From contig NZ_JAGQEG010000016.1 of assembly GCF_018305005.1 (NCBI RefSeq), positions 1 through 64,000 on the forward strand: 64,000 nucleotides of DNA, in the 5' to 3' direction. Both the position numbers and the translations under genes were made by a program. The notes beneath the pieces were generated by a model that worked only from the letters and a program-made list of their open reading frames with translations, ran no database searches and had not been told where the DNA came from. The stretch comes from Collimonas silvisoli (GTDB taxonomy: Bacteria > Pseudomonadota > Gammaproteobacteria > Burkholderiales > Burkholderiaceae_D). Shown piece after piece: positions 35,031 to 43,859 of the stretch (positions are counted from its first letter, which is position 1; each line of letters starts with the position of its first letter).

Positions 35031-36725
35031 ATGATGAAAATAAGCCCCCTGGCTGGCAAGCCGGCGCCTTTGGCGTTGCTGGTGGATGTGCCGAAACTGG
35101 TCAGCGCCTACTACACGAATACTCCCGATCCGGAATTTCCCGAACAGCGGGTAGCTTTCGGAACCTCGGGCCATCGCGGCTGCTCTTTCGAGCATAGTTT
35201 TAATGAGGCGCATGTACTGGCGATCACCCAAGCCATTTGCGCCTACCGCAGCAAGCAAGGCATCAACGGCCCTTTATTTCTAGGCGTCGACACGCATGCG
35301 CTGTCAACTCCCGCTTGCGCCAGCGCGCTCGAAGTGCTGGCCGCCAACGGCGTCGATGTGATGCTGGCACAGGGCGATGAATACACGCCGACGCCGGCGG
35401 TCTCGCACGCCATCCTCAAGTACAACCGCAACCGCAACCGCAACCGCAACCGTAGCAGCGGCTTGGCCGACGGCATCGTGGTCACGCCTTCGCACAATCC
35501 GCCGCAAGACGGCGGTTTCAAGTACAACCCGCCTAACGGCGGCGCCGCCGATACCGATGTCACCGGCTGGATCGAGACTGCCGCCAATCAGCATCTGAGA
35601 AGCGCTCTCAAGGATGTCAAACGCATGCCGCTGGAGAGGGCGCTGCGGCTGGCCACCACCCATCGCTACGACTATCTGAGTACCTACGTGAATGAGCTTG
35701 AGCAGGTCATCGACATGGCGGCGATTCGCAGCGCCGGCATCCATCTCGGCGTCGATCCGCTGGGCGGCGCCGGCGTCCATTACTGGCAGCGGATTGGCGA
35801 ACGCTACCGGTTGAACCTGAGTGTGGTCAGCGAGGAGGTCGATCCTGCCTTTCGCTTCATGACGCTGGATTGGGATGGCCGGATCCGCATGGATCCGTCA
35901 TCGTCTTACGCGATGCAGCGCCTGCTTGGAATGAGGGATCGTTACGATATTGCCTTCGCCTGCGATACCGATCACGACCGCCACGGCATCGTCACCAAAA
36001 GCGCCGGCCTGCTGCCGGCCAACCATTATCTTGCGGTTGCCATCGATTATCTGTTCCAGCAGCGGCCGTTATGGCCGCAGGCGGCAAAGGTCGGCAAGAC
36101 GGTGGTCAGCAGCCAGATCATCGATCGTGTCTGCGCCAGGTTGCAGCGCCAGCTGTACGAGGTGCCAGCCGGGTTCAAATGGTTTGCCGATGGCTTGAAC
36201 GATGGTTCGCTCGGGTTTGGCGGCGAAGAAAGCGCAGGCGCAAGCTTTCTGCGGCATGACGGCGCGGTCTGGACCAGCGACAAGGACGGCTTGGCGCCGG
36301 CCCTGCTGGCGGCAGAGATCACGGCGCGCAGCGGCCGGGATCCGGGCGAAATCTATCGCAAACTGGCCGCCGGGCTGGGTGATCCTGTCAGCACCAGAGT
36401 CGAGGCCAGCGCCACGCCGGCGCAGAAAAAAATGCTGGCGGCGCTATCGCCGCAACAGATACAGTGCAGCGATCTGGCCGGTGAAAAAATTCAAGACATC
36501 CTCAGCCAGGCGCCGGGCAACCGCGCTGCGATTGGCGGTGTCAAAGTGGTCACTGCGAGCGGCTGGTTTGCGGCGCGGCCGTCGGGCACGGAAGACATCT
36601 ACAAGATCTACGCCGAAAGTTTTCTCGGCGAAGATCACTTGCAGCGCATCGTGCAGGAGGCGCAAGCAATTGTCGATGCGGCGCTGGCAGGCAGTCCGCA
36701 ATCGCCATCGGGCGTCAGCACATGA
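35031..36725 (+). CDS. pgm: Phosphoglucomutase (alpha-D-glucose phosphate specific)
   Basis: Interconverts glucose 1- and 6-phosphate in the cytoplasm, supplying UDP-glucose precursor for glucan synthesis. The active-site Ser154 is in [11 protein letters not shown]. Metal ligands Asp312, Asp314 and Asp316 are in CDTDHDRHG. The C-terminal phosphate-binding [13 protein letters not shown] is present. Length 564 is a little more than the 546 of the E. coli enzyme. Part of the difference is an Asn-Arg repeat just before the active-site segment. The start may be the ATG at 35031 or at 35034. It ends by an ATGA overlap with the following GH gene. Confidence 0.93.
   Translation: MMKISPLAGKPAPLALLVDVPKLVSAYYTNTPDPEFPEQRVAFGTSGHRGCSFEHSFNEAHVLAITQAICAYRSKQGINGPLFLGVDTHALSTPACASALEVLAANGVDVMLAQGDEYTPTPAVSHAILKYNRNRNRNRNRSSGLADGIVVTPSHNPPQDGGFKYNPPNGGAADTDVTGWIETAANQHLRSALKDVKRMPLERALRLATTHRYDYLSTYVNELEQVIDMAAIRSAGIHLGVDPLGGAGVHYWQRIGERYRLNLSVVSEEVDPAFRFMTLDWDGRIRMDPSSSYAMQRLLGMRDRYDIAFACDTDHDRHGIVTKSAGLLPANHYLAVAIDYLFQQRPLWPQAAKVGKTVVSSQIIDRVCARLQRQLYEVPAGFKWFADGLNDGSLGFGGEESAGASFLRHDGAVWTSDKDGLAPALLAAEITARSGRDPGEIYRKLAAGLGDPVSTRVEASATPAQKKMLAALSPQQIQCSDLAGEKIQDILSQAPGNRAAIGGVKVVTASGWFAARPSGTEDIYKIYAESFLGEDHLQRIVQEAQAIVDAALAGSPQSPSGVST
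35424..35453 (+). repeat. Hexamer repeat in pgm
   Basis: AACCGC occurs four times perfectly and a fifth time as AACCGT, encoding an Asn-Arg ladder ([10 protein letters not shown]) between helix KY and the conserved [15 protein letters not shown] segment. Typical Pgm proteins have only a few residues here. Confidence 0.92.
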
Positions 36726-38053
36726 ACCGGAAAGCGCTGACGATACCGGCTGAGCTGGATATGCTGCAGCGCGAATCGTTCAGTTATTTCATGCACGAGA
36801 CCAATCGCTGCAACGGCCTGGTGATCGATAAAACCGCGCCTGGATGGCCCGCCAGCATTGCCGCCGTGGGCCTGGCGCTGGCGGCGTATCCGGTGGCGGT
36901 GGAGCGTGGCTTCATCTCACATGCGGCGGCGCTCAAGCGGGTGCTGCGGACCCTGCAATTTTTCTGGAACAGTGCGCAAGGGCCGCAGCCGGACGCCAGC
37001 GGCTACAAGGGTTTTTATTATCACTTCCTGAATATGCAAACCGGCCGCCGCGCCTGGCAATGCGAGCTGTCGACCATCGACACTACTTTTCTCCTGGCCG
37101 GCGCGCTCACTGCGGCCAGCTATTTCGATGCAGCCAGTGCTGCCAGTGCAGATGAAGCGGAAGTGCGGCGGCTGGCTGAAGCGCTGTATCTGCGGGTCGA
37201 CTGGCCGTGGGCGCAGAATGGCGGCGAGGCGGTATCCATGGGATGGAAGCCGGAGTCCGGATTCTTGCCTAACCGCTGGGACGGCTACGACGAAGCGTTG
37301 CTGTTGTACCTGCTTGGACTTGGTTCGCCGTCGCACCCGCTGCCGGCGGATAGTTATTGCGACTGGACGGCGGCCTATCAGTGGCAGCATAGCTACGGCT
37401 ACGATTATTTCTATTCCGGGTCCATGTTCACCCATCAGCTATCGCATATCTGGGTGGATTTCCGCGGCATACAGGACAGCCCCATGCGCAGCAAAGGCAT
37501 CGATTATTTCGAGAACAGCCGCCGCGCCACCTTGGTTCAGCAGCAATACGCGATAGCCAATCCCGGCGGCTTTGCCGGCTACGGCGAGTATTGCTGGGGC
37601 ATTACCGCCAGCGACGGCCCTGGTCCGGCGGTACTTGAGGTCAACGGCGTCAAGCGCGAGTTTTACGACTATGTGGCGCGCGGCGTGCCGCATGGCCCCG
37701 ACGACGGCACCATCGCACCGTGGGTGGTGGTGGCCTCGCTGCCATTCGCACCCGAAATCGTGTTGCCGACCATCGCCTATTTCGTCCATCAGGTCGCCCT
37801 GAAAACCGGCAATCCCTATGGCTTCAAGGCGACCTTCAACCCCAGCTATCCATGCAATTGCGCCAACCCATACGGCTGGGTATCGCCCTGGCATTTCGGC
37901 ATCGACCAGGGGCCGATCATTTTGATGATAGAGAACTATCGCAGTGAAATGCTATGGGACTTGATGCGCAACTGCCCGTATATCGTCACCGGTTTGCGCC
38001 GTGCCGGATTCAGCGGCGGCTGGCTGGGAACGGAGAATGGCAAGGGAGTTTGA
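36722..38053 (+). CDS. Glucoamylase-family protein, GH144-like (probable beta-1,2-glucan enzyme)
   Basis: A 443-residue (alpha/alpha)6-barrel protein of the glucoamylase-like family that includes GH144 endo-beta-1,2-glucanases. Family marks are [34 protein letters not shown], the [13 protein letters not shown] stretch and [17 protein letters not shown], with many conserved Asp and Glu that include the likely acid. No signal peptide is present, so it should be cytosolic, unlike secreted GH144 enzymes. It overlaps the pgm stop by ATGA and so is translated with it. Together with the nearby NdvB gene, a role in beta-1,2-glucan turnover is likely. Activity on another glucan cannot be excluded. Confidence 0.72.
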   Translation: MNRKALTIPAELDMLQRESFSYFMHETNRCNGLVIDKTAPGWPASIAAVGLALAAYPVAVERGFISHAAALKRVLRTLQFFWNSAQGPQPDASGYKGFYYHFLNMQTGRRAWQCELSTIDTTFLLAGALTAASYFDAASAASADEAEVRRLAEALYLRVDWPWAQNGGEAVSMGWKPESGFLPNRWDGYDEALLLYLLGLGSPSHPLPADSYCDWTAAYQWQHSYGYDYFYSGSMFTHQLSHIWVDFRGIQDSPMRSKGIDYFENSRRATLVQQQYAIANPGGFAGYGEYCWGITASDGPGPAVLEVNGVKREFYDYVARGVPHGPDDGTIAPWVVVASLPFAPEIVLPTIAYFVHQVALKTGNPYGFKATFNPSYPCNCANPYGWVSPWHFGIDQGPIILMIENYRSEMLWDLMRNCPYIVTGLRRAGFSGGWLGTENGKGV

Positions 38054-38207
38054 TGAGAGTGGTGCTGGTATGTTTCCCGACCGCCAGCCCCGGTAGTCCG
38101 ATATTTACTATCGCTAAGCTTGCACTACCAGGCTTCGGAGGCCGGGTAGGGAAGATGGGGGGTACTGTAGCTAATCGCCATGGGTTTATCTGTTCGCTGA
38201 CTAACAT

Positions 38208-38226
38208 AGAAAAAATTATTTTTTCT
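38208..38226. terminator. A/T dyad, possible bidirectional terminator
   Basis: AGAAAAAA and TTTTTTCT are eight-base arms with the loop TTA, in the 227-base gap between the GH144-like gene and the convergent GST gene. Both ends are rich in A or T, as needed for termination on either strand. The stem lacks G-C pairs, so termination is uncertain. Confidence 0.3.
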
Positions 38227-38280
38227 AAATCAATTGCAGATGCTTATCCGGATTTGGCCATGGCGTGCTTGTTGCCGCTC

Positions 38281-38898
38281 TCAGGATTTTGCGCGATACA
38301 GAGCCAGTTCTTCTGCCAGCGCCTTGGCTATGCTGGGACGTTGCAACTGCCTTGCGTAATAGTCTTTGACTTGCGGCCATTGCGCCAGATCGATGGCGCA
38401 ATGCGGTGTCCAGTTGAGCACGGCGAACAGGTAGGCGTCGGCTACGCTGAAACGGTCGAGCAGGAATTCGTGTGTCGTGAAATGCTCTTGCAAGTGGTCG
38501 AGACGCAAGGCGACTTGTTCACGTGCGTAAGCTTTTACCGGTTCAGAGGCGTCCGGATCGAGCAGCGGGGAAAACACGGCTCTGTGCAGTTCGGTGCTGA
38601 TGAAACCCAGCCATTGCTGCATCCTGGCGTGTTGCAGCCGGTCCGTCGGTGCTAGTTGCGCTTCAGGGAAATGTTCTGCGACGTAGGGCAGGATAGCGGT
38701 GTTCTCGGTCAGCAGCGAGCCGTCGCCGGTGCGCAATACCGGTACTTGCCCGAGCGCATTGATGGCGTAAAAATCGGAGCCGTCCTGTAATTTTTTTTGT
38801 TTGAGATCGACCTGGATATAGCCGACTTTTGCATCCGCCTCATAGAAGGCAATCCGGGTCGCCAGCGAACAGGCGAGTGGAGAAAAGTATAGATTCAT
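38281..38898 (-). CDS. Glutathione S-transferase (GstA-like)
   Basis: A 205-residue cytosolic enzyme. The N-terminal fold begins MNLYFSPLACSLATRIAFYE, where the SPLACS residues mark bacterial beta-class enzymes whose Cys binds glutathione. The motif GQVPVLRTGDGSLLTENTAI holds the cis-Pro and the Glu-Asn glutathione contacts. The C-terminal SVADAYLFAVL is the usual N-capping box. The start is ATG 38898 with GGGAG at 38906-38910 on the minus strand. It is divergent from a TetR gene that likely represses it. Confidence 0.9.
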   Translation of the reverse strand: MNLYFSPLACSLATRIAFYEADAKVGYIQVDLKQKKLQDGSDFYAINALGQVPVLRTGDGSLLTENTAILPYVAEHFPEAQLAPTDRLQHARMQQWLGFISTELHRAVFSPLLDPDASEPVKAYAREQVALRLDHLQEHFTTHEFLLDRFSVADAYLFAVLNWTPHCAIDLAQWPQVKDYYARQLQRPSIAKALAEELALYRAKS

Positions 38899-38920
38899 CT
38901 GGAACTCCCATAGGTTATGT

Positions 38921-38981
38921 TTTTGTACTATAGTGTACAAAAATACCTTCGTCAATTATTTTTATACTATATGGAACAAAA
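38921..38981. promoter_or_regulatory. GST promoter and two TetR operator copies
   Basis: Two 22-base sites have the same pattern, TTTT.TACTATA..G.ACAAAA: site 1 at 38921-38942 and site 2 at 38960-38981. They match at 18 of 22 positions. Site 1 has eight-base inverted arms (TTTTGTAC/GTACAAAA). The GST promoter on the minus strand reads TTGACG (38955-38950), 17 bases, TATAGT (38932-38927). Site 1 covers its -10 box and start site. Site 2 covers the TetR start codon at 38971. Binding there would block both genes. Confidence 0.8.
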
Positions 38982-39588
38982 AGAAAACAAACGTGCCCGC
39001 GGCCGGCCGCGCGCTTACGATCCGGAGCAAGCCTTCTCTAGCGCAAGGGATGTGTTCTGGCGCTCCGGTTATGCCGGCAGCTCGCTGGATGACCTGAGCG
39101 CGGCCACCGGCATGAACCGGCCCAGCTTATACGCAGCGTTCGGCGACAAACACGCGCTTTACCTGCAAACGCTGGATCGTTATATCGAGGCCAGCCGCCA
39201 GAAGATGGATCAGATCCTGGCCGCCGATCTGCCCTTGGCGCAAGCTTTGCAGCGCGTGTACGACCTGGCGCTGGCGATGTATCTGCCGTCCGGCGACGAT
39301 GCGCGCGGTTGCCTGCTGATCGGCACCGCAGCGACGCCGGCGGTGGCGGATATCGAAGTGCGCGACAGGCTGGGGGATGGCTTGCGCAGTTTCGACCAGG
39401 CGTTTGAGATACGCTTGCAACAGGCGCTGGAGCAGGGCGAACTGGCGGCCGGCGCGGAACCGGCGCTGCTGGCGAAGCTGGCCTCGGCGATTTTGCATAC
39501 CTTGGCGCTGCGTTCGAGAGCAGGCGATACGCGGGCGTCGCTGGAGGCGACTGCAGCGGCTGGCGTCAAGCTGATTTGCGGCGCTTAG
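38971..39588 (+). CDS. TetR family transcriptional regulator
   Basis: A 205-residue repressor. It begins with a basic stretch ARGRPRAYDPEQAF and has the TetR helix-turn-helix DDLSAATGMNRPSLYAAFGDK at about 37-57. The C-terminal helical domain is of the TetR_C type seen with oxidoreductases and transporters; its ligand is unknown. The ATG at 38971 is chosen because upstream codons cross the operator. The start itself is within operator site 2, so it autoregulates at initiation or translation start. It is 14 bases before the gamma-glutamyltransferase gene, suggesting co-transcription. Confidence 0.88.
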   Translation: MEQKENKRARGRPRAYDPEQAFSSARDVFWRSGYAGSSLDDLSAATGMNRPSLYAAFGDKHALYLQTLDRYIEASRQKMDQILAADLPLAQALQRVYDLALAMYLPSGDDARGCLLIGTAATPAVADIEVRDRLGDGLRSFDQAFEIRLQQALEQGELAAGAEPALLAKLASAILHTLALRSRAGDTRASLEATAAAGVKLICGA

Positions 39589-39602
39589 AGAATAGAGAAA
39601 AC

Positions 39603-41231
39603 ATGTTCAGCTTCGATCCCAATCACTATCCTTACCCCTCCCGCCGCACTGCGGTATACGCCAAACGCGGCATGGTCGCCACTTCGCAGCCGCTGGCGGC
39701 GCAAGCCGGGCTGGCGGTGCTGCAAGCCGGCGGCAACGCGATCGATGCGGCGATCGCCACCGCCGCTGCGCTGACGGTGGTCGAACCGACTGCCAACGGC
39801 ATCGGCGGCGACGCCTTTGCACTGATCTGGCATGCGGGCGAATTGCACGGCTTGAACGCCAGCGGCGCTGCGCCGCTGGCAATCTCGATAGACAAGCTGC
39901 GCGCCGCCGGCCATCAAAGCATGCCGAAGTATGGTGCGCTGCCCATTACCGTACCCGGCGCGCCGGGCGCATGGGCCAGCATGGCAGAGCGTTTCGGCAA
40001 GCTGCCGCTGCAGCGTTCCATGGCCGGCGCCATCGCGCTGGCGCAAGACGGTTATCCGGTGTCGCCGACGGTGGCGTTTGCCTGGCAGCAGGCATACAAA
40101 TTATTTCGGCAAGAATTCAAGGATGCCCATTTTCAAGCCTGGTTCGCTACTTTCAGCATGGATGGCATAAATGGAATAGGCGGCCGCGCGCCCCACGCCG
40201 GCGAAGTCTGGCATGCGCAGGGTCATGCCGATACCTTGCGCGCGATTGCTGCCGACAATGGCGCTAGCTTCTATCGTGGCGCACTGGCGCAACAGATTGC
40301 CGCTTGCGTGCGCGCCGCCGGGGGTTATCTGGATAGCGCCGACCTGGCGGCGTACCAGCCGCAATGGGTGACGCCGATCAGCAGCAATTATCGCGGTGTC
40401 GATGTCTGGGAAATGCCGCCCAACGGCCACGGCCTGGTGGCCTTGCTGGCCCTGAATATATTGAAGGGCTTCGATTTCAGCGAACGCGATACCTTGTTGA
40501 CCTATCACCGCCAGATCGAAGCGATCAAGCTGGCTTACGCCGACGGCCTGGCGCATATCGCCGACAGCGGGCATATGCGGGTCGCGGTCGAGGATTTGCT
40601 GTCCGATGCTTATGCCGATGAGCGGCGCAAATTGATAGGCAAGCGCGCGGCATTGCCGCTGGCCGGCCAGCCGTCGCGCGGCGGCACGGTGTACCTGAGC
40701 ACCGCCGACGACGAGGGCAATATGGTGTCCTTCATCCAAAGCAACTACATGGGTTTCGGCTCCGGGCTGGTAGTGCCGGGAACCGGCATCGCCCTGCATA
40801 ATCGCGGCAACAATTTCACGCTCGACGCCGCCCATCCGAATTGCCTGGCCCCGGGGAAAAGACCGTATCACACCATCATTCCGGGCTTTTTGACCAGGGA
40901 TGGCAAGGCGGTCGGCCCGTTCGGCGTGATGGGCGGTTTCATGCAGCCGCAGGGACATGTGCAGATGGTCATGAACACGATCGACTTCGGCCTCAATCCG
41001 CAATCCTCGCTGGACGCCCCGCGCTGGGAATGGGAGGGGGCTAATAATGTCAGCATCGAGCATGGCAACCCCGAGCATCTGTTCCGCGGCTTGCGCGGCC
41101 TTGGACATGATGCATCGTGGTCAGCCAACCAGCTCGGTTTCGGCCGCGGCCAGATCATCTGGCGCGATCGGCACGGCGTGTTATGCGGCGGCGCCGAGCC
41201 GCGCACCGACGGTTGTGTGGCGGCTTGGTAA
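39603..41231 (+). CDS. Gamma-glutamyltransferase-family protein (YwrD type)
   Basis: An Ntn hydrolase of 542 residues that self-cleaves before the catalytic Thr, here Thr362 in RGGTVYLSTADDEG. The large subunit has the AAQAGLAVLQAGGNAIDAA and GIGGDAFALIWH motifs. The small subunit has NYMGFGSGLVVPGTGIALHNRG. There is no signal peptide, so it belongs to the cytosolic YwrD-like branch and not the periplasmic GGT. It would cleave or transfer gamma-glutamyl groups from glutathione or related amides. Context with a GST across the operator fits glutathione conjugate breakdown. ATG 39603 is 14 bases after the TetR stop. Confidence 0.87.
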   Translation: MFSFDPNHYPYPSRRTAVYAKRGMVATSQPLAAQAGLAVLQAGGNAIDAAIATAAALTVVEPTANGIGGDAFALIWHAGELHGLNASGAAPLAISIDKLRAAGHQSMPKYGALPITVPGAPGAWASMAERFGKLPLQRSMAGAIALAQDGYPVSPTVAFAWQQAYKLFRQEFKDAHFQAWFATFSMDGINGIGGRAPHAGEVWHAQGHADTLRAIAADNGASFYRGALAQQIAACVRAAGGYLDSADLAAYQPQWVTPISSNYRGVDVWEMPPNGHGLVALLALNILKGFDFSERDTLLTYHRQIEAIKLAYADGLAHIADSGHMRVAVEDLLSDAYADERRKLIGKRAALPLAGQPSRGGTVYLSTADDEGNMVSFIQSNYMGFGSGLVVPGTGIALHNRGNNFTLDAAHPNCLAPGKRPYHTIIPGFLTRDGKAVGPFGVMGGFMQPQGHVQMVMNTIDFGLNPQSSLDAPRWEWEGANNVSIEHGNPEHLFRGLRGLGHDASWSANQLGFGRGQIIWRDRHGVLCGGAEPRTDGCVAAW

Positions 41232-41250
41232 ATCCAACCTGACTGGAAAA

Positions 41251-41475
41251 ATCGTGGCGGGCAATGCCGCGGACGCATTTTCCAATTTGCCGCCGCCCGC
41301 AAGTCAGATCGCATCGGTAAGCGCTAAGGCAGCTTTTGTCAGCGGCTTTTCAAGCGTCTTGTATTTTGCGGCGCTGCTTGCGGCAATCAGTAGCCTGCTG
41401 GTCTTCGTGCTGACAAAGCCGGTTCGTGTCAAACGGGAAATGAGCGATCGTGCAAATGCAGTAATAAGTGAATAG
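41251..41475 (+). pseudogene. C-terminal remnant of a major facilitator transporter
   Basis: A frame ending at 41475 encodes DAFSNLPPPASQIASVSAKA, then AFVSGFSSVLYFAALLAAIS and SLLVFVLTKPVRV. This last helix with its polar end resembles the last membrane helix of DHA2-type MFS drug transporters, which often read A..AFVSGF in this place. No start or earlier helices fit in the preceding bases, which belong to the gamma-glutamyltransferase gene. It is best read as the tail of a deleted transporter gene. The similarity is by eye only. Confidence 0.4.
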
Positions 41476-41792
41476 ATGGCAAGCAGGCGGCGAGCACCAT
41501 AGCTGTCCGACTAGCGATATGTGAGGAGATTCTAGCCGTCCAGTGCTATCTGCAAAGTGACAGGGCTATTGATGAATCTACTCACATATCGGTAGTCAAT
41601 TGCGCGATAGTCAACTGCGCGACAGTCAACCGCGCGCCAGTCAGGTACGAATCTGGAACAGATCTTAGCGCCAAATTATTACAGGCGTTTGACATTGTGA
41701 TCGGGCGGGCGAAATTCACTCGCATCACATTCCTGATTTACTGAGATGGACCGGGCGCCTGGGCCATCGCTTCGGCATGCAAAGCCTCGCTA
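41476..41792. other. Non-coding gap with a 15-base repeat
   Basis: 317 bases with no convincing gene. It contains the tandem repeat at 41594-41638 and, near the 3' end of the PAP2 gene, a dyad GATGG..CCATC (41745-41768) around a GC-rich core. No T tract follows this dyad. Confidence 0.5.
41594..41638. repeat. 15-base tandem repeat
   Basis: AGTCAATTGCGCGAT, AGTCAACTGCGCGAC and AGTCAACCGCGCGCC follow each other directly; a fourth unit is cut after AGTCAG. Units differ at positions 7, 8, 14 and 15. The gap is not coding, so phase is not the reason for the 15-base unit. Confidence 0.9.
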
Positions 41793-42506
41793 CTACCGCG
41801 GAAAGTATTTGATGATTCCTTCGAGCAGCATGCGAACGTCACTGAACATCGTAGCTATTTCAAAGGTGATGATGAACAGCGCGGCCTGAAAGGCAGCCGG
41901 GTAGCGATTCAACAGCATATCGCAGCGCCGGCCATAGAGTTTGACCACGCTGGCGCGAGTGCTGAGTGCGACACACGCTATTCCCAACAGTCCGCCCGCG
42001 AGAATATCGGTAGGGTAATGCAAGCCCAGATACACCCGCGGCAGCGCAATAAAGATCAGGGTATAGAGATAGAGCAGGGATCCGCTCATCCTTGAAATCA
42101 GAAAAATCCCGGTAGCGAGACTGAAAAACAAAGTGGCGTGATCGCTAGGGAAAGAATTCCAGATATACAAAGCCTGGCTCTCCGGCGCCGCCAGCCCGAT
42201 GTACGTGTGAGAGGGCAGTGCCGCGTTGGCAAAGGGACGCGGCTGATAGGCGCCCATATTGTTCGCGGCTCTGGCAATGAAGACGGCAACCACGCAGCCG
42301 ATCAGGGTCGCGATAATGATTTCCCTGGTGTTCGATTTTGGATCCGTATCCCTGAACCAGAAATACCAAAGTATGGCCATGAAGGGTATGCCCTTGAACA
42401 GATCGGATCCGGAAATATAGTGAACGATCTGATTGAAGGGCGCCGACATCGATGTGAATTGCCCCAGCCAATTCATCACAGAAAGATTCAGATAATTGTT
42501 CCACAT
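41793..42506 (-). CDS. PAP2-superfamily membrane phosphatase
   Basis: An inner-membrane phosphatase of the undecaprenyl-diphosphatase/lipid phosphatase type. It has 237 residues and five or six helices. The three active-site blocks are seen in degenerate form: RAANNMGAYQPRPF for block 1, FPSDHATLFF for block 2 (PSGH becomes PSDH) and RVYLGLHYPTD for block 3, where Arg, His and Asp are kept. Substrates could be undecaprenyl pyrophosphate or phosphatidyl lipids. Its location near an exopolysaccharide locus makes a lipid-carrier recycling role plausible, but it is on the opposite strand and 1.3 kb away. Confidence 0.82.
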   Translation of the reverse strand: MWNNYLNLSVMNWLGQFTSMSAPFNQIVHYISGSDLFKGIPFMAILWYFWFRDTDPKSNTREIIIATLIGCVVAVFIARAANNMGAYQPRPFANAALPSHTYIGLAAPESQALYIWNSFPSDHATLFFSLATGIFLISRMSGSLLYLYTLIFIALPRVYLGLHYPTDILAGGLLGIACVALSTRASVVKLYGRRCDMLLNRYPAAFQAALFIITFEIATMFSDVRMLLEGIIKYFPR

Positions 42507-42521
42507 GATAGCCAGTTCCCC

Positions 42522-42671
42522 TTAGTAATACTGTTTGAATTGCAGACGCCAGTACTCGGAGCATATGCCGTCTTGTTGGTTCACTTCGTTTTTCTTCATC
42601 AGCATCTGCTGCGGGTAACTTACCACCGAGATGCGGCTTTCGCGCGTAATTTTGTTGCCTTGGATAATCAT
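42522..42671 (-). CDS. Small hypothetical protein upstream of PAP2
   Basis: A 49-residue frame from ATG 42671 to TAA, 15 bases before the PAP2 start on the same strand. It reads MIIQGNKITRESRISVVSYP and ends in YWRLQFKQYY. Its residue mix is protein-like, with no low-complexity. There is no clear ribosome site. It may be a short leader or an independent small protein. I know no family. Confidence 0.25.
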   Translation of the reverse strand: MIIQGNKITRESRISVVSYPQQMLMKKNEVNQQDGICSEYWRLQFKQYY

Positions 42672-43859
42672 TTTTGACGGGGGTGAATATTTTACGAATT
42701 TGTGCCTTGCACAATTAAATATCTGAACGATACTAAGGGCTAATAGCGATCTTCTAAATCACTTGCAAACCGCGATAGTGCATTGCCAAATGGAAATGCA
42801 GTGATGCTGGCCTATGAAAATCGGATAAATAATATCTCATACATTTCTATAGTATTTCGCATTCTGTTTTTTTTTATTTTAATTATATGGTCAGCCGGAA
42901 ATGCCCATTCTGTAAGGGTTTGGCAAAGGTTCGCATTCGACATTTTTACTTGCGAGCATGTCAGATCTCAAGATTTTCCGTGCGAGCAATGTTGGTTTTC
43001 CGCATTCTTTTTCGATCAACACCTTAGTTGTTAATGTGAAAACCGATGTGCTACAAGATGTAAAAAAACGGGTCTTGAATGAACTCACGACATAAATTGA
43101 AGTCCCTACGTGGTGTGCTTATGTTGTGTTGCACCATGCGTTGCACAGCTTCCGCATAACGCCTTTTCATGTCGAAAAGTCGGAGCAATTTCTCGTCCCC
43201 CGCTTTTAAAAAAAGTGCTGGCCATGGGAGTCCGTTCCGGCTTTGCTCAGATTCCTGATATCCGCCAGTACCTGGTGAGATAAGCATTTTGTTGAAGGAA
43301 AGATCATGCAAAAAAACCTCTCCCTGATGCGCCACGCGTCAGACTTCAATTCCAATTCCGTCAGAGCAATGAGGCTTGCAGCTGCCTGTAAGGCAAGTGC
43401 GAAACCGATGCCTGTGTGACAAACATCGCGCAGGGGTTCTTGCATAAGCTGCAAATGCTCTCTGCATCCTATCCATTATTTTTTCTCCTGCTTCTGTAGT
43501 TGTCTTTGGCGCATGTAGAGATAGATGCGATAGACGCCGGGTAGATGTAGATGCACGGCCTTTACGCGGTTTCAATCCCTCCATGACAAATGACGGCGCT
43601 AATAGTTTGTGTTGTGTGTGTGCTTGCGCACGGAGTCCGGCGATCTATTGGTTTACTTTGCGTATTGCAATCGCAGCCTGCTTGAAATTTTTGTAATCAA
43701 GCGATGCTTCGCCCGTTCTCAGTCTTCCGACAGAACTGAACTGATTTTTAAACGACTGTTTCCGCCGTTTTTTTTGAGCCGGAAAAGAGCTTTATCAAAT
43801 GATCGGTGAAGTTGAATCGATAAATTTTTGGTGCAGCGATGCACTGGAAAAGGTGTGTA
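42672..43859. other. A+T-rich gene-free region before the exopolysaccharide locus
   Basis: About 1.2 kb that is visibly richer in A and T than everything around it. Short frames on both strands overlap each other and look neither conserved nor well-started. One minus-strand frame (about 43339-43478) has AGGAG before an ATG at 43478 but continues sensibly only in two frames, as if a small gene decayed. Near 43511-43555, two related sequences GTAGAGATAGATGC and GTAGATGTAGATGC occur. It must contain the start of the long exopolysaccharide transcript, but I see no defensible promoter. Confidence 0.5.

Noticed and set aside
41594-41638. Possible CRISPR array at the 15-base repeats
   Set aside because: Units touch with no spacers and are only 15 bases long.
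42145-42714. 189-codon frame overlapping the PAP2 gene on the minus strand
   Set aside because: PAP2 is supported by three active-site blocks in the other frame. This frame has no motif, and only part of it lies outside the PAP2 gene.
42920-42934. Sigma-54-like TGGCA...CGCA before the exopolysaccharide locus
   Set aside because: The distance between the GG and GC elements is one base too short, and it is far from the first gene.
43339-43478. Small gene on the minus strand with AGGAG before ATG 43478
   Set aside because: The 46-codon reading is rich in Cys, Arg and His and looks less like a protein than the neighbouring frame, and neither is complete. It is noted as possible decay only.
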